Source: Planctomycetota bacterium
GTDB lineage: Bacteria > Planctomycetota > GCA-002687715 > DRQF01
Direction of reading: 5' to 3'
DNA length: 26,723 bases
NCBI GenBank assembly: GCA_024275615.1
Contig: JAJRYU010000197.1
Coordinates: 1-26,723, forward strand
Under the pieces are notes generated by a model. That model saw only the letters and a program-made list of their open reading frames with translations, was not told the DNA's origin and searched no databases. Position numbers and translations under genes: made by a program. Below are positions 1-8,814 of this stretch, in pieces; within the stretch, counting starts at the first letter, position 1; each line of letters starts with the position of its first letter.

Positions 1-32
1 CCCCAAGATTCCAGGACAGGGAGGGCTGAGCA

Positions 33-965
33 ATGCCCACAACCAACGAGCCGCAATCTTCCATCATCGAAGCCAAGGATGCCAACGAACTGGCCGAATT
101 GATTCAGTCCTTTAACCAGGTCACCAACAAGCTCGAAAAAACGCACCTGAGCCTGCGCGACGAAGTGATTCGCCTCCAGGAAGAGCTCCAGAACGCAAAC
201 CTCGAGCTCGAACGATCAAGACGCCTGGCGGCCCTGGGTGAAATGGCGGCAGGAATCGCACATGAAGTCCGAAACCCCCTCGGGTCCATCGGTCTCTACG
301 CCAACATCCTCGCCGAAGATCTGGCCGGCGAAGACGAACAGCAGCGTCTCGCACAACGCATCGGTTCTGCAGTCCGAGGCCTCGACGCCGTCGTCAACGA
401 TGTCCTCTCCTTCAGTCGAGACCTCCATACCAACAGCGAGCAGATCGACCCCGAGGACATCGTCACTGAGGCGATCACCCGCTGCGCAGACCTCATCGCA
501 GAGCCGCACGCACCCGAAATCGAACGAACACAGACCACACTCAACCTCACACTCTGCGCAGACTCTCGCCTGATGGTCCAGGCAATGACCAATGTTCTCC
601 GTAACGCAATTGAAGCAGCCTCCGAACATCACCCAGTCGTACGCCCCAGAGTCGCGCTCGCCGTGCGCACAAGCGCGGAAGTTGCGGGTTCAAACTGTTC
701 AGGACCGATGGTTGAGTTTCATGTGGAAGACACCGGCAAGGGAATCTCGGATGAAGTGCTCGAACGAATGTTCAACCCCTTCTTCACAACCCGCGACGCG
801 GGAACCGGGCTCGGGCTCTCAATCGTCCACAGAATCATCGAGGCCCACGGCGGTCGCGTCTGCGTCGCCAAAAGCAAACGACTCGGTGGCACCAGTTTCA
901 AACTCCTGCTCCCTATCAACGGAACCCAGGAATCAACCTCAAACCCTCGTATGAAAACAGCATAA
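33..965 (+). CDS. flrB: Soluble sensor histidine kinase, FlrB/AtoS-like flagellar regulator
   Basis: Cytosolic histidine kinase of 310 residues, likely the phosphodonor for the adjacent sigma-54 activator. Visible features: a coiled-coil lead-in at about residues 25-65; a HisKA H-box with the phosphoacceptor His77 in GIAHEVRNPLGS; an N-box around residues 187-195 (NVLRNAIEAA); G1 DTGKGIS at 233-239; F-box NPFFTT at 248-253; G2 GTGLGLS at 257-263. No membrane segment or recognisable sensor domain is seen, as in FlrB/FleS-type flagellar kinases. The ATG follows a GGGAGGG-type ribosome site. The regulator begins about 50 nt downstream, so the two are probably cotranscribed. The kinase assignment is secure; the flagellar role and the name flrB come from context. 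Confidence 0.85.
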   Translation: MPTTNEPQSSIIEAKDANELAELIQSFNQVTNKLEKTHLSLRDEVIRLQEELQNANLELERSRRLAALGEMAAGIAHEVRNPLGSIGLYANILAEDLAGEDEQQRLAQRIGSAVRGLDAVVNDVLSFSRDLHTNSEQIDPEDIVTEAITRCADLIAEPHAPEIERTQTTLNLTLCADSRLMVQAMTNVLRNAIEAASEHHPVVRPRVALAVRTSAEVAGSNCSGPMVEFHVEDTGKGISDEVLERMFNPFFTTRDAGTGLGLSIVHRIIEAHGGRVCVAKSKRLGGTSFKLLLPINGTQESTSNPRMKTA

Positions 966-1012
966 ATATGGAACCAGGCCAAATCGAAAATCAAAGCAAT
1001 GGAGCGAGCAAG

Positions 1013-2485
1013 ATGAGCACAGTGTTGGTCGTTGACGATAAGGAAATGATGCGTGACAGTGTTTCTTGCACCCTGCGCCGAGCGGGCTTCGATGTCCAGA
1101 TCGCCGACAGCGGCCACGCCGCCCTCCAGCAAATCCGCCGCAAACGACCAGACGCCGTCGTCAGCGATCTGAAAATGCCGTCCATGACCGGAACGCAACT
1201 GCTCGAAAAAATCCGGGAAATCGACGAGGAACTCCCCGTCGTACTCATGACCGCATTCGGTTCGATCGAAACCGCCGTCAAGGCCATCAAGCACGGAGCA
1301 TTCGACTACCTCACCAAACCCTTCGAAGGTGACGAACTGATTATCACCGTAAAGCGAGCGCTCAATCACGCCAAACTTGTTCGAGAGAACTCGCTGCTTC
1401 GCCGTGCGGTCTCACCCACACGAGCAGACAATTCCAAAACAGGCCTGGATCGAATCATCGGGAACTCACCCGCGATGCGCCGTGTCAAGGCCCAAATTCA
1501 GGCCGTCGCCGGATCAAACGGGACTGTCCTCATCACTGGCGAATCCGGCACCGGAAAGGAAATCGTCGCCCAGGCCGTCCATGACCTGAGCCCAAGAGTG
1601 GATGCCCCCCTTCTCGCGGTCAACTGCGCAGCACTCAGCGAATCACTCCTCGAAAGTGAACTCTTCGGCCACGAACGCGGCGCATTCACAGGTGCAGAAA
1701 AACTTCGCAAAGGGCGCTTCGAACTCGCCGACGGAGGCTCGCTCCTTCTCGACGAAGTCTCTGAAGTTTCCCCGCAGATTCAGGCCAAGCTCCTGCGTGT
1801 GCTCCAGGAACGAGCATTCGAACGACTCGGCTCCAGTATCACCATCGGCGTCGATGTCCGGGTCATTGCAACAAGCAACAGAGACCTTCCTCAGTCCGCA
1901 GCCAGAGGAGACTTCAGACAAGACCTGTTCTTCAGACTCAATGTCCTACCGATTCACCTTCCGCCTCTGCGTGAAAGGCTCGAAGATGTCGCAGAACTTT
2001 CCGCCAGTTTCGTCAAGCAGATTTGCCAGCGTGACGGAATCGAAAATGTGGAAATGACATCGGACGCCGTCAAGCTCCTCACCAGTTACGAATGGCCCGG
2101 AAATGTCCGCGAACTGCAAAATATCTGCGAACGCGCAGTCGTCCTCTGTGGTGTCCGCCGATCGTCCGGAGGGGAAAGTCGGCTCATTACACGCGAACTC
2201 GTTGAGCCCTGGCTCATTCCCGCAAGAGTATTCGCCAAACCAGTTCTCTACGCATCTCACCCGACGCGATCACACGACGCCAGTAGTACGATTCACGAAC
2301 CCAAAGTCGGGCTTACGCCTGGACGCAAGCTCGAAGACATTGAACGCGAGGCCATCGTTGAAGCCCTCGAGAGATTCAGAGGCCATCGTCAGAAAACTGC
2401 GGACGCACTCGGAATCGGTGTTCGTACCCTCGGACTCAAACTCAAAAAGTGGAAGGACGACAACCTCGTCGCCAAGACGCTCTGA
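1013..2485 (+). CDS. flrC: Sigma-54-dependent response regulator, FlrC/NtrC family
   Basis: Activator of sigma-54 promoters, 490 residues. Receiver domain (about 1-120) with acidic Asp8/Asp9, phosphoacceptor Asp52, Thr80 and Lys102. AAA+ domain (about 148-385) with Walker A GESGTGKE at 176-183, the sigma-54 contact loop GAFTGA at 223-228 and Walker B LLLDE at 244-248. Fis-type helix-turn-helix at the C terminus (about 445-485). I chose ATG 1013 over the in-frame ATG 968: it directly precedes the receiver fold (MSTVLVVDD) and has GGAG at 1001-1004. The intact GAFTGA loop means it should be a real sigma-54 activator. A consensus sigma-54 promoter lies 66 bp after its stop, in front of flgB, which is its most likely target. 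The name flrC is by analogy. Confidence 0.88.
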   Translation: MSTVLVVDDKEMMRDSVSCTLRRAGFDVQIADSGHAALQQIRRKRPDAVVSDLKMPSMTGTQLLEKIREIDEELPVVLMTAFGSIETAVKAIKHGAFDYLTKPFEGDELIITVKRALNHAKLVRENSLLRRAVSPTRADNSKTGLDRIIGNSPAMRRVKAQIQAVAGSNGTVLITGESGTGKEIVAQAVHDLSPRVDAPLLAVNCAALSESLLESELFGHERGAFTGAEKLRKGRFELADGGSLLLDEVSEVSPQIQAKLLRVLQERAFERLGSSITIGVDVRVIATSNRDLPQSAARGDFRQDLFFRLNVLPIHLPPLRERLEDVAELSASFVKQICQRDGIENVEMTSDAVKLLTSYEWPGNVRELQNICERAVVLCGVRRSSGGESRLITRELVEPWLIPARVFAKPVLYASHPTRSHDASSTIHEPKVGLTPGRKLEDIEREAIVEALERFRGHRQKTADALGIGVRTLGLKLKKWKDDNLVAKTL

Positions 2486-2550
2486 CGATTGGGTTGCAGA
2501 GGTTCGCACGAATGGACAGGAAGAATCAACTCGGAATCGTGAAGTAGCAG

Positions 2551-2566
2551 TGGCACAAACTTTGCG
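2551..2566 (+). promoter_or_regulatory. Sigma-54 (-24/-12) promoter for the flgB operon
   Basis: The sequence reads TGGCAC, five bases, TTGC, which is the canonical -24/-12 arrangement with correct spacing (GG at 2552-2553, GC at 2564-2565). It lies in the gap between the sigma-54 activator gene and flgB. The predicted transcription start is about 2577, only about 2 nt before the flgB GTG codon at 2579. Confidence 0.85.
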
Positions 2567-2570
2567 GAGG
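2566..2570 (+). promoter_or_regulatory. Shine-Dalgarno GGAGG of flgB, inside the promoter footprint
   Basis: GGAGG sits 8 nt before the GTG at 2579, an ideal spacing. It lies immediately after the -12 element, so a transcript from the sigma-54 promoter would start downstream of it and lack it. It could serve only transcripts reading through from upstream. Confidence 0.6.
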
Positions 2571-2578
2571 CAGTACTC

Positions 2579-3022
2579 GTGTTTCTCGACCAACTCTCTA
2601 ATGCCGGCTCGCTTCCAGCCCTCGAAGCAGCCATGAGATTCGCCTCACAGAGGCAAAAACTGATCGCACACAATATTGCAAACTTTGAAACACCAAACTT
2701 TATCCCAACTGATGTGTCGCCGGGTGAGTTTCAGAAAGTCCTCGCAGATGCAGTCGACAATCGAAGAGAAGCGACTGGTGGCATGCACGGGAAACTCAGC
2801 ATCAAACGCACAAGGGAACTTCAGCAAAACGCCGGCGGCTCACTCACCCTGAGCCCGCGAACCCCAGTTGGTGGAGTTCTCGCTCATGACAAGAATGCAA
2901 GTAACCTCGAGCGGACCATGCAGGATCTGGTCGAAAACGCGGTGATGTTCCGGGTCGCTGCGGATTTACACCGAGCCCGGGCAGGCATCATTAAGAAAGC
3001 AATCGGCGAACGAGCAGCATAA
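2579..3022 (+). CDS. flgB: Flagellar proximal rod protein FlgB
   Basis: Rod subunit of 147 residues, exported across the inner membrane and assembled on the MS ring. The N terminus carries the rod-family pattern: LPALEAAMRFASQRQKLIA, then HNIANFETPNF (compare the usual NNIANADTPGY). The C terminus is the rod helix around MQDLVENAVMFRVAADL. The start is GTG; the next in-frame methionine is residue 19 and would remove conserved FlgB residues, so GTG 2579 is preferred. This is the first gene of the structural operon, directly behind the sigma-54 promoter. Length is normal for the family. Confidence 0.93.
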   Translation: MFLDQLSNAGSLPALEAAMRFASQRQKLIAHNIANFETPNFIPTDVSPGEFQKVLADAVDNRREATGGMHGKLSIKRTRELQQNAGGSLTLSPRTPVGGVLAHDKNASNLERTMQDLVENAVMFRVAADLHRARAGIIKKAIGERAA

Positions 3023-3043
3023 ACAAGAACAGAGGCCTGAACC

Positions 3044-3460
3044 ATGTACGGAAGCCTGGACATTTCAACGAGCGGGATGATCGCACAAAGAACGCGCATG
3101 GCCGCCATCTCAGCAAATATCGCCAACGCCAATACAGTCCTCGATGCGCAAGGTAATGTAAACCCGTTCCGTAAGCGAATGGTCTTCTTCTCGGCTGGCA
3201 ACCCCGGAGCGTCATCGAGAGAGGGACAGGCACTGGGCGTGCATATCGAATCAATCGAAGCCGATCAGGATGCAGTCAGGCTCAAGTACATGCCAGGAAG
3301 TCCCTACGCCGATGAACAAGGCTATGTCCCATATCCAGATATCAACCCGTCACTTGAACAGATAAACGCCATGCAGGCGGCCAGGTCTTATGAGGCAAAT
3401 GTCGTTGCAGCCGAAACCACCAAACAAATGATGGCACAGGCTTTGCGAATACTGGCATAG
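3044..3460 (+). CDS. flgC: Flagellar basal-body rod protein FlgC
   Basis: Proximal rod protein of 138 residues. The start MYGSLDISTSGMIAQRTRM and the ISANIANANTVLD motif match the FlgC rod signature. The C-terminal segment contains NPSLEQINAMQAARSYEANV, the standard terminal rod helix. It follows flgB by 21 nt and precedes fliE, the usual flgB-flgC-fliE order. A weak GAGG ribosome site lies upstream. Length is typical. Confidence 0.94.
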   Translation: MYGSLDISTSGMIAQRTRMAAISANIANANTVLDAQGNVNPFRKRMVFFSAGNPGASSREGQALGVHIESIEADQDAVRLKYMPGSPYADEQGYVPYPDINPSLEQINAMQAARSYEANVVAAETTKQMMAQALRILA

Positions 3461-3489
3461 AACGAATCCCCGGGGAGTGGGGGGGTGTG

Positions 3490-3506
3490 TTCGCGCGGAG
3501 CGCGAA
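3490..3506 (+). other. Hairpin between flgC and fliE
   Basis: Perfect 7-bp inverted repeat TTCGCGC / GCGCGAA with a 3-nt loop (GGA), preceded by a G-rich run (about 3470-3486). There is no T-tract after it, so it is not a classical terminator for this strand. It may affect mRNA processing or relative expression of flgC and fliE; function unknown. Confidence 0.45.
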
Positions 3507-3541
3507 AAACATCAATCGGTGTGCGTACGCGGAGATGAACA

Positions 3542-3850
3542 ATGAGCGACCCTATCGGACTAATCGGTGCAGCATCCTCAACACCGATACGACCAACCCA
3601 ATCGCATCAACCGGACTCCGCTCCTGGTGCGCCGTCCTTCAAGCAGGCGCTCATGAAAAGCCTCGAACAGGTCAACAAAGCCCAGCAGGATGCCGATCGG
3701 GCAGTCGAGGACTTGATCACCGGCAAGCGACAAGATGTTGAAGGTGTTATTCTCGCAACCGAAAAAGCAGACATGGCCTTTCAGATGCTTCAGTCAGTGC
3801 GCAACAAAGTCATGGGCGCATATGAAGAAATCAAATCCATTCGCGTATGA
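3542..3850 (+). CDS. fliE: Flagellar hook-basal body protein FliE
   Basis: Rod/MS-ring junction protein of 102 residues. After a variable 30-residue N terminus, the conserved region starts at FKQALMKSLEQVNKAQQ and continues through ATEKADMAFQMLQSVRNKV and the terminal AYEEIKSIRV, characteristic of FliE. ATG 3542 has GGAG at 3531-3534. It lies between flgC and fliF, as in most flagellar operons. Confidence 0.93.
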   Translation: MSDPIGLIGAASSTPIRPTQSHQPDSAPGAPSFKQALMKSLEQVNKAQQDADRAVEDLITGKRQDVEGVILATEKADMAFQMLQSVRNKVMGAYEEIKSIRV

Positions 3851-3998
3851 GTCGGCGACTTTTGCGCAGCAATAAATGCGCGTCTCGGCATCAAATACCA
3901 GTCCGGAAAGAGACACTGGAGCTTTTCAGGCCTGACCTCCGATGAGCAGATGAGAGCTGGCCAGTCATGAGCCAGTCTTCAGGCAAGGAGGCCGACCA

Positions 3999-5672
3999 AT
4001 GGGGAAGTTCCAACAGACAGCGTCACAGATTCAGGCACAACTCAAAAACCTGACTCAAACACAAAGACTCCTGGTCGCCAGCTTGACGGTCAGTGTCCTC
4101 ATGTCCATGTTCCTGGTCGTCCAGTACACCAGTAAACCGGGCATGGTCGAACTCATATCAGATGACCCACAGTCAGAAATACTCTCGACCCTTAAAGCAG
4201 CCGGTTTTAATGTTGAATCCAAAGATGGCTCAGTCCTGATCCCGCCATCAGAACGAACCGCTGCAATCGCCAAACTCAGCCAGAGCGGTTCACTCCCTTC
4301 GGACTCGACTCTGCTCTTCAATACACTCATGGGTAAACAGGACTGGAGAAATAGTGCATCCAAGGATCGCCAGCAATACATCTTCGCACTACAAAACGAA
4401 CTTGCCAGAGTCATCTCACAGTTCCGCGATGTTCGCTCCGCAAAGGTAATCATTCACGCTCCGGAAACACCGGGACTTGGGCGAGCATCAAGAGCTCCAA
4501 CCGCATCCATTTCCATTTTCTCGCAAAGCGGAGCCCCCATCGCTCAGGCTACCATCGATGCCGCCGCGAGGCTGGTTGCGGGTGCGAGATCCGGGCTGGA
4601 AGTCAAACATGTGAGTGTGATCGACGGCACAACAGGAAGGCCTCGTAAACCGTCGGATGAAGGCGACCTCACATCCTCGAACTATCTCGAGCACCAACTG
4701 CTCGTCGAACGGGAAACAACTGGCAAGATTGAAGAGATTCTCTCCTACATCCCAGGTGTGATTGTCGCAGTGACTGCGCAGGTCGATATTACACAGGTCA
4801 GCTCTCAGATCCAGAAAAATCTACCCAAGAACGAAGGCACGATTTCTCTGCCCAAGCGTACAGAAACGATGACCTTGACCCAATCCAATCAGTCAAACGC
4901 AGCCGAGCCTGGAATGCGCTCGATCGCAGCAATGGATGTCAACCAATCCAACGCGTCACAAGGTACCAAAGTAGAGCAAGAGGAAACGACCGAAGAGTTC
5001 GAAAGCGCAATTGGGACTGAGGTCACAAATCGAATAGATCCTCGTGGAATGGCCACATCCCTGGTTGCCTCGGTAAACATTCCGGAAGGGTTTGTCGAAA
5101 AACTGGTCAGAACAGAAAAAGGTGAATCGGATAGCGAAACCCCTATACCTTATGAAGACCTCGTGACGAAGTTCGCTGCAATCAAAGATCAAATCTCAAA
5201 AACAGTTCTCCCCCATCTGCGCACTCATCTCGACGATGGTACACCGGTAGAAGGAGAAGTGACAGTCTCGATGGTGCCCATCGAATTTGAACTGGCTCCC
5301 GGCGTTGGTGAAGCAGGTATATTCGGGCCTCTCGGAGGGGGACTTGCCAGTGGGTCAGGTCTGGTGGACAAGATCGTACTCGGCGCCCTGGCAGCAGTCG
5401 CTGTCGGAATGATGCTCATGATGGTCAAGCGTACCGGCAAGAAGGTAGATCTGCCGACGCCATCCGAGCTCGTTGGTGTTCCTCAATCGCTCGCAATTGA
5501 TACAGATGTAATTGGCGAAGCCGGACAAGGTGACTCACCACTCATGGGTATAGAAATAGAAGACGAAGAAGTACGAGTCCAGAACATGCTTGAGCAAGTA
5601 GCCGAACTCGTCGATCAGAATCCCGATGGCGCAGCAAACTTGCTCAAACGCTGGATTGAGTCAGAGGAGTAG
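3999..5672 (+). CDS. fliF: Flagellar MS-ring protein FliF
   Basis: Inner-membrane ring scaffold, 557 residues. First membrane segment at about residues 24-44 (LLVASLTVSVLMSMF). The periplasmic ring-building domains include the YIFALQNELARVISQFRDV region. Second membrane segment at about 453-475. The cytoplasmic tail ends in LLKRWIESEE, the FliG-binding helix. Start supported by AAGGAGG at 3985-3991, 7 nt upstream. A 148-bp gap precedes the gene and contains the 10-bp palindrome TCAGGCCTGA (3926-3935). fliG follows by 8 nt. Length agrees with FliF proteins. Confidence 0.95.
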   Translation: MGKFQQTASQIQAQLKNLTQTQRLLVASLTVSVLMSMFLVVQYTSKPGMVELISDDPQSEILSTLKAAGFNVESKDGSVLIPPSERTAAIAKLSQSGSLPSDSTLLFNTLMGKQDWRNSASKDRQQYIFALQNELARVISQFRDVRSAKVIIHAPETPGLGRASRAPTASISIFSQSGAPIAQATIDAAARLVAGARSGLEVKHVSVIDGTTGRPRKPSDEGDLTSSNYLEHQLLVERETTGKIEEILSYIPGVIVAVTAQVDITQVSSQIQKNLPKNEGTISLPKRTETMTLTQSNQSNAAEPGMRSIAAMDVNQSNASQGTKVEQEETTEEFESAIGTEVTNRIDPRGMATSLVASVNIPEGFVEKLVRTEKGESDSETPIPYEDLVTKFAAIKDQISKTVLPHLRTHLDDGTPVEGEVTVSMVPIEFELAPGVGEAGIFGPLGGGLASGSGLVDKIVLGALAAVAVGMMLMMVKRTGKKVDLPTPSELVGVPQSLAIDTDVIGEAGQGDSPLMGIEIEDEEVRVQNMLEQVAELVDQNPDGAANLLKRWIESEE

Positions 5673-5680
5673 GCGAGAAA

Positions 5681-6721
5681 ATGCCAAGAAGTCCAAACGA
5701 AAAAATTCCTACAGATCCAGCCAAGATGGAACCCCTGACCAAGGCTGCAATCATTCTTCTCTCACTCCAGGCTGATGAAGCGACGAAACTGCTCAAAGCC
5801 CTACCCGCGGAATCAGTAGAAGAAGTCACAAGAGAGCTGGCCAGTCTGGGAAGGATCGACAAGGCTACAAGAGCGACAATTATCGAAGAGTTCTACCACA
5901 CGGTCATAGCAACAGGAGCTGCGCAGGAAGGCAGCCTCGACTACGCAAGGACATTGTTGAAGGAATCGCTCGATCCCAATGTGGCCGAGCGAGTCATGAA
6001 CCAGATACAAACTCAAGTTCAAAAAACACCATTCAGTTTCCTCCAAAGGGCTGAAAGCGAGAATTTGCTCACATTCATTCAGGACGAACACCCTCAAACA
6101 ATCGCATTGATAACCTGCCATTTGCCCCACCATAAGGCCGCCGAGATCCTTGTCGGCCTGCCAATGCAAAAGCAAGTCGAGGTCATAAAACGTATGGCCA
6201 ATATGGAGCAAACAAACCCCGAGGTGATTCGAGAGGTCGAGAAAGGGCTCGAAAGCCGCCTTTCCAACATGCTTGTACAAAGTATGGAAAAGGCCGGCGG
6301 CGTCCCAACGGTCGCCGAAATCCTCAACTTGGCAGACCGCGCCACCGAAAAAACCATTATGGAAGGCCTGGAGAGCGAAGACCCGGACCTGGTCGAACAA
6401 ATCAGGCGACTCATGTTCGTGTTCGAAGACATTATGCTTGTAAATGATAAAGGCATTCAATCGGTCCTCAAAGAGGTGGAAAATGATGAACTCGCTCTTG
6501 CTCTTCGTACCGCTGGCCCCGAGCTTCAGGAGAAGATCCTGGGGAACATGTCTGAGCGTGCATCAGCGCTGATAAAAGAAGACATGGAGTTCATGGGCCC
6601 GGTGAGAGTCAGCGATGTAGAATCAGCTCAGCAGCGAATAGTGGATATTGTGCGAAGGCTGGAAGATGCCGGAGAGGTTATTATACAAGGTCGCGGCGGA
6701 GACAATGATCTAATCGTATAA
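5681..6721 (+). CDS. fliG: Flagellar motor switch protein FliG
   Basis: C-ring rotor protein of 346 residues that binds FliF and generates torque with MotA. The middle-domain signature EHPQTIAL is at residues 136-143. The C-terminal torque domain has the charged helix within NDELALALRTAGPELQEKIL, then MSERASALIKEDMEFMGPVR and the closing AQQRIVDIVRRLEDAGEV. Length and domain order are standard. It follows fliF by 8 nt. Because fliM is not in this cluster, how FliG is joined to FliN in this organism is an open point. Confidence 0.95.
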   Translation: MPRSPNEKIPTDPAKMEPLTKAAIILLSLQADEATKLLKALPAESVEEVTRELASLGRIDKATRATIIEEFYHTVIATGAAQEGSLDYARTLLKESLDPNVAERVMNQIQTQVQKTPFSFLQRAESENLLTFIQDEHPQTIALITCHLPHHKAAEILVGLPMQKQVEVIKRMANMEQTNPEVIREVEKGLESRLSNMLVQSMEKAGGVPTVAEILNLADRATEKTIMEGLESEDPDLVEQIRRLMFVFEDIMLVNDKGIQSVLKEVENDELALALRTAGPELQEKILGNMSERASALIKEDMEFMGPVRVSDVESAQQRIVDIVRRLEDAGEVIIQGRGGDNDLIV

Positions 6722-6734
6722 GGTATACTCGCAT

Positions 6735-7460
6735 ATGTCACTCATCAAGCGCGCCGATTCCAACTTCCATGCAAACAACGCCATAGTTCTCAATTTAGGT
6801 AACCTGGAAGCAGAGGGTGATGCTGTCATAAAAAGGGCGAGAGAGTATGCAATAGAAATAACAGAAAAAGCGTTGCGCGATCAAGAAATTCTCCTTGATG
6901 AGAAAGAGGAGTTGGCCAAAAAGAAAGGGACACAGGATGGTTGGAACGCAGGGTACCAGAAGGGATACAGTCAGGGTCTAAAAGAAGCAATAGAAAAACT
7001 AACCTCCGACGCTGAAGATCTAATTCAAGGATGGGGTAGTGTGTTGAAAGAGTTTGAGACCAACCGGTCTGAATTACTTGAAGATGCGAGAGAAGATATT
7101 TTGATCCTGGCATGCGAAATCGCCAAACGGGTAACTGGTCGGTACATTGAGCTCCATCCTGAAGTAGTAAAGATTCAACTGGAAGAAATTCTTGCTGTTG
7201 CCATGCAGCCTACAAAACTTCGCATTACTGTGAACCGGGAGGACCTTCAGTTCCTCTCGGAAGTCTTGCCGGACTTGCAACACCTTCTGAATTCATCGAC
7301 TGAAGTAGAGATTGAAACAGACCCATTATTGCCCCGGGGGTCGTGTGTAGGACATACAGAGAGACAGGGCATTATTGACTCATCGATAGACACGAAGCTT
7401 GCACGGATTGTTCAAACACTTTTGCCCAGAAATGAACATGGCGATGATTCCACTACTTAA
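6735..7460 (+). CDS. fliH: Flagellar assembly protein FliH
   Basis: Stator/regulator of the export ATPase FliI, 241 residues. It has an N-terminal variable region, a long helical segment (about 30-110) containing three consecutive GxxxG steps in GWNAGYQKGYSQG, which are typical of FliH, and a C-terminal globular domain similar to V/F-type ATPase stalk subunits (LACEIAKRVTGRYIELHPEV). The 3' end overlaps fliI, suggesting translational coupling. The sequence here is more A/T-rich than flrBC or folK. Confidence 0.9.
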   Translation: MSLIKRADSNFHANNAIVLNLGNLEAEGDAVIKRAREYAIEITEKALRDQEILLDEKEELAKKKGTQDGWNAGYQKGYSQGLKEAIEKLTSDAEDLIQGWGSVLKEFETNRSELLEDAREDILILACEIAKRVTGRYIELHPEVVKIQLEEILAVAMQPTKLRITVNREDLQFLSEVLPDLQHLLNSSTEVEIETDPLLPRGSCVGHTERQGIIDSSIDTKLARIVQTLLPRNEHGDDSTT

Positions 7461-8799
7461 TGCGATCAAGGATCTGGATAGCATTGATACTTTCCATGTC
7501 GAAGGACGCGTATCAGAGCTGCGAGGATTGTCCGTCGTCGTGGAGGAACTGCCAACAGCTGTAGGCTCGCTTGTATCCATACTTTCCTCTGGACAAAGAG
7601 AACTTATGGCGGAGGTTGTGGGTTTCGCCAATGAAAAAACGATTGTTATGACCTTGGGGCACGGTAATGGTATTCGACCTGGAGATCGAGTGAAAGTAAT
7701 CACTCGAGAGCAGTCGATCAGGGTATGCGATGCCATGCTCGGGCGAGTGGTCAACGCGATGGGGGATCCAATAGATGGACGCCCGAAGTTTCGAGGTGGA
7801 ACGAGAATGCCGCTCAATCCTCCACCACACTGTGCAATGAACCGGGCTCGTGTCAATCAGCCAATCAGGACTGGTGTACGAGCGATTGATCTTATGACTC
7901 CGCTCGGAAAAGGGCAACGCATGGGCATATTCGCTGGCCCTGGTGTTGGAAAGTCTACTTTGATATCACAAATAGCTCGTGGTACGGATGCAAGTGTAAA
8001 TGTTATCGCACTTATTGGTGAACGAGGTCGGGAAGTACGAGAGTTCATCGAGGACGCACTCGGCGAGGAAGGAAGAGCCAGATCAGTGGTGGTTGTGTCA
8101 ACGAGTGACGAAGTTCCACTCATGAGGTTGCGAGCATCGAGAGTTGCATGTTCAATTGCTGAATATTTCCGAGATTCCGGTGTTGATGTCATGTTCATGA
8201 TGGATTCGGTAACAAGGTTTGCCCATGCTCAGCGCCAAGTAGGACTTTCCACTGGAGAACCACCAGCAACGCGGGGATATACACCAAGTGTGTTCTCAAG
8301 TATGGCAACATTGCTTGAGCGGTCCGGTGTAACCGATGAATCCGGTGGTTCGATTACCGGGATATATACAGTCCTTGTTGAAGGGGACGATATGACCGAA
8401 CCGATCGCGGACGCTTCACGGGGACTTCTTGACGGGCATATAGTATTGTCGCGAAAACTAGCCAGTCACGGTCATTATCCTGCAATAGATGTACTTGACT
8501 CAGTGAGTCGCGTCGCCAGCCAACTTTGTGATTCCCGACATCTCAAGGCGAGGCAGTTGCTAATACGCCTTGAAGCGAAGTATCGAGAAATCGAAGAGCT
8601 ACTACAGGTTGGTGCATACGCACGCGGTGTCGATTATGAATCTGACCTGTCGATAGATAAACATGTAGACATTGCGCGTATTCTCACCCAGGCAAATCAC
8701 GATAAAAGCTCCTACGAAGGTAGCTTGAACAGTTTGATCCAGTTGGCTGACGAAATAGAGAGGCAAATCAGCGAAGCAGAGGCCGCTGGTAAAATATAA
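7432..8799 (+). CDS. fliI: Flagellum-specific export ATPase FliI
   Basis: Cytoplasmic ATPase of the type III export apparatus, 455 residues from this start. The Walker A motif GPGVGKST is at about residues 169-176. The region after it (ALIGERGREVREFIED), the Walker B region FMMDSVTRFAHAQR and TGEPPATRGYTPSVFS are hallmark FliI segments. ATG codons at 7432, 7438 and 7444 are all possible and none has a clear ribosome site; a longer form from 7399 adds residues unlike the family. The start overlaps fliH by up to 29 nt. Confidence 0.95.
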   Translation: MNMAMIPLLNAIKDLDSIDTFHVEGRVSELRGLSVVVEELPTAVGSLVSILSSGQRELMAEVVGFANEKTIVMTLGHGNGIRPGDRVKVITREQSIRVCDAMLGRVVNAMGDPIDGRPKFRGGTRMPLNPPPHCAMNRARVNQPIRTGVRAIDLMTPLGKGQRMGIFAGPGVGKSTLISQIARGTDASVNVIALIGERGREVREFIEDALGEEGRARSVVVVSTSDEVPLMRLRASRVACSIAEYFRDSGVDVMFMMDSVTRFAHAQRQVGLSTGEPPATRGYTPSVFSSMATLLERSGVTDESGGSITGIYTVLVEGDDMTEPIADASRGLLDGHIVLSRKLASHGHYPAIDVLDSVSRVASQLCDSRHLKARQLLIRLEAKYREIEELLQVGAYARGVDYESDLSIDKHVDIARILTQANHDKSSYEGSLNSLIQLADEIERQISEAEAAGKI

Positions 8800-8814
8800 A
8801 AGAAACTATAACTC

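Noticed and set aside
968..1012. Longer N terminus for the sigma-54 regulator from ATG 968
   Set aside because: The extra 15 residues precede the receiver fold without similarity, and the ribosome site fits ATG 1013 better.
719..1369. 216-codon minus-strand frame across the flrB-flrC junction
   Set aside because: It is antisense to two clearly conserved genes, including their catalytic motifs, and shows no recognisable domain.
3958..3972. GG-N10-GC match before fliF as a second sigma-54 promoter
   Set aside because: Only the GG and GC dinucleotides fit; the flanking bases do not match TGGCAC/TTGC, unlike the flgB site. A TCCGATGA sigma-28-like -10 at 3938 also lacks a credible -35.
5813..6460. 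215-codon minus-strand frame inside fliG
   Set aside because: Antisense shadow of a conserved gene; no ribosome site or family features.
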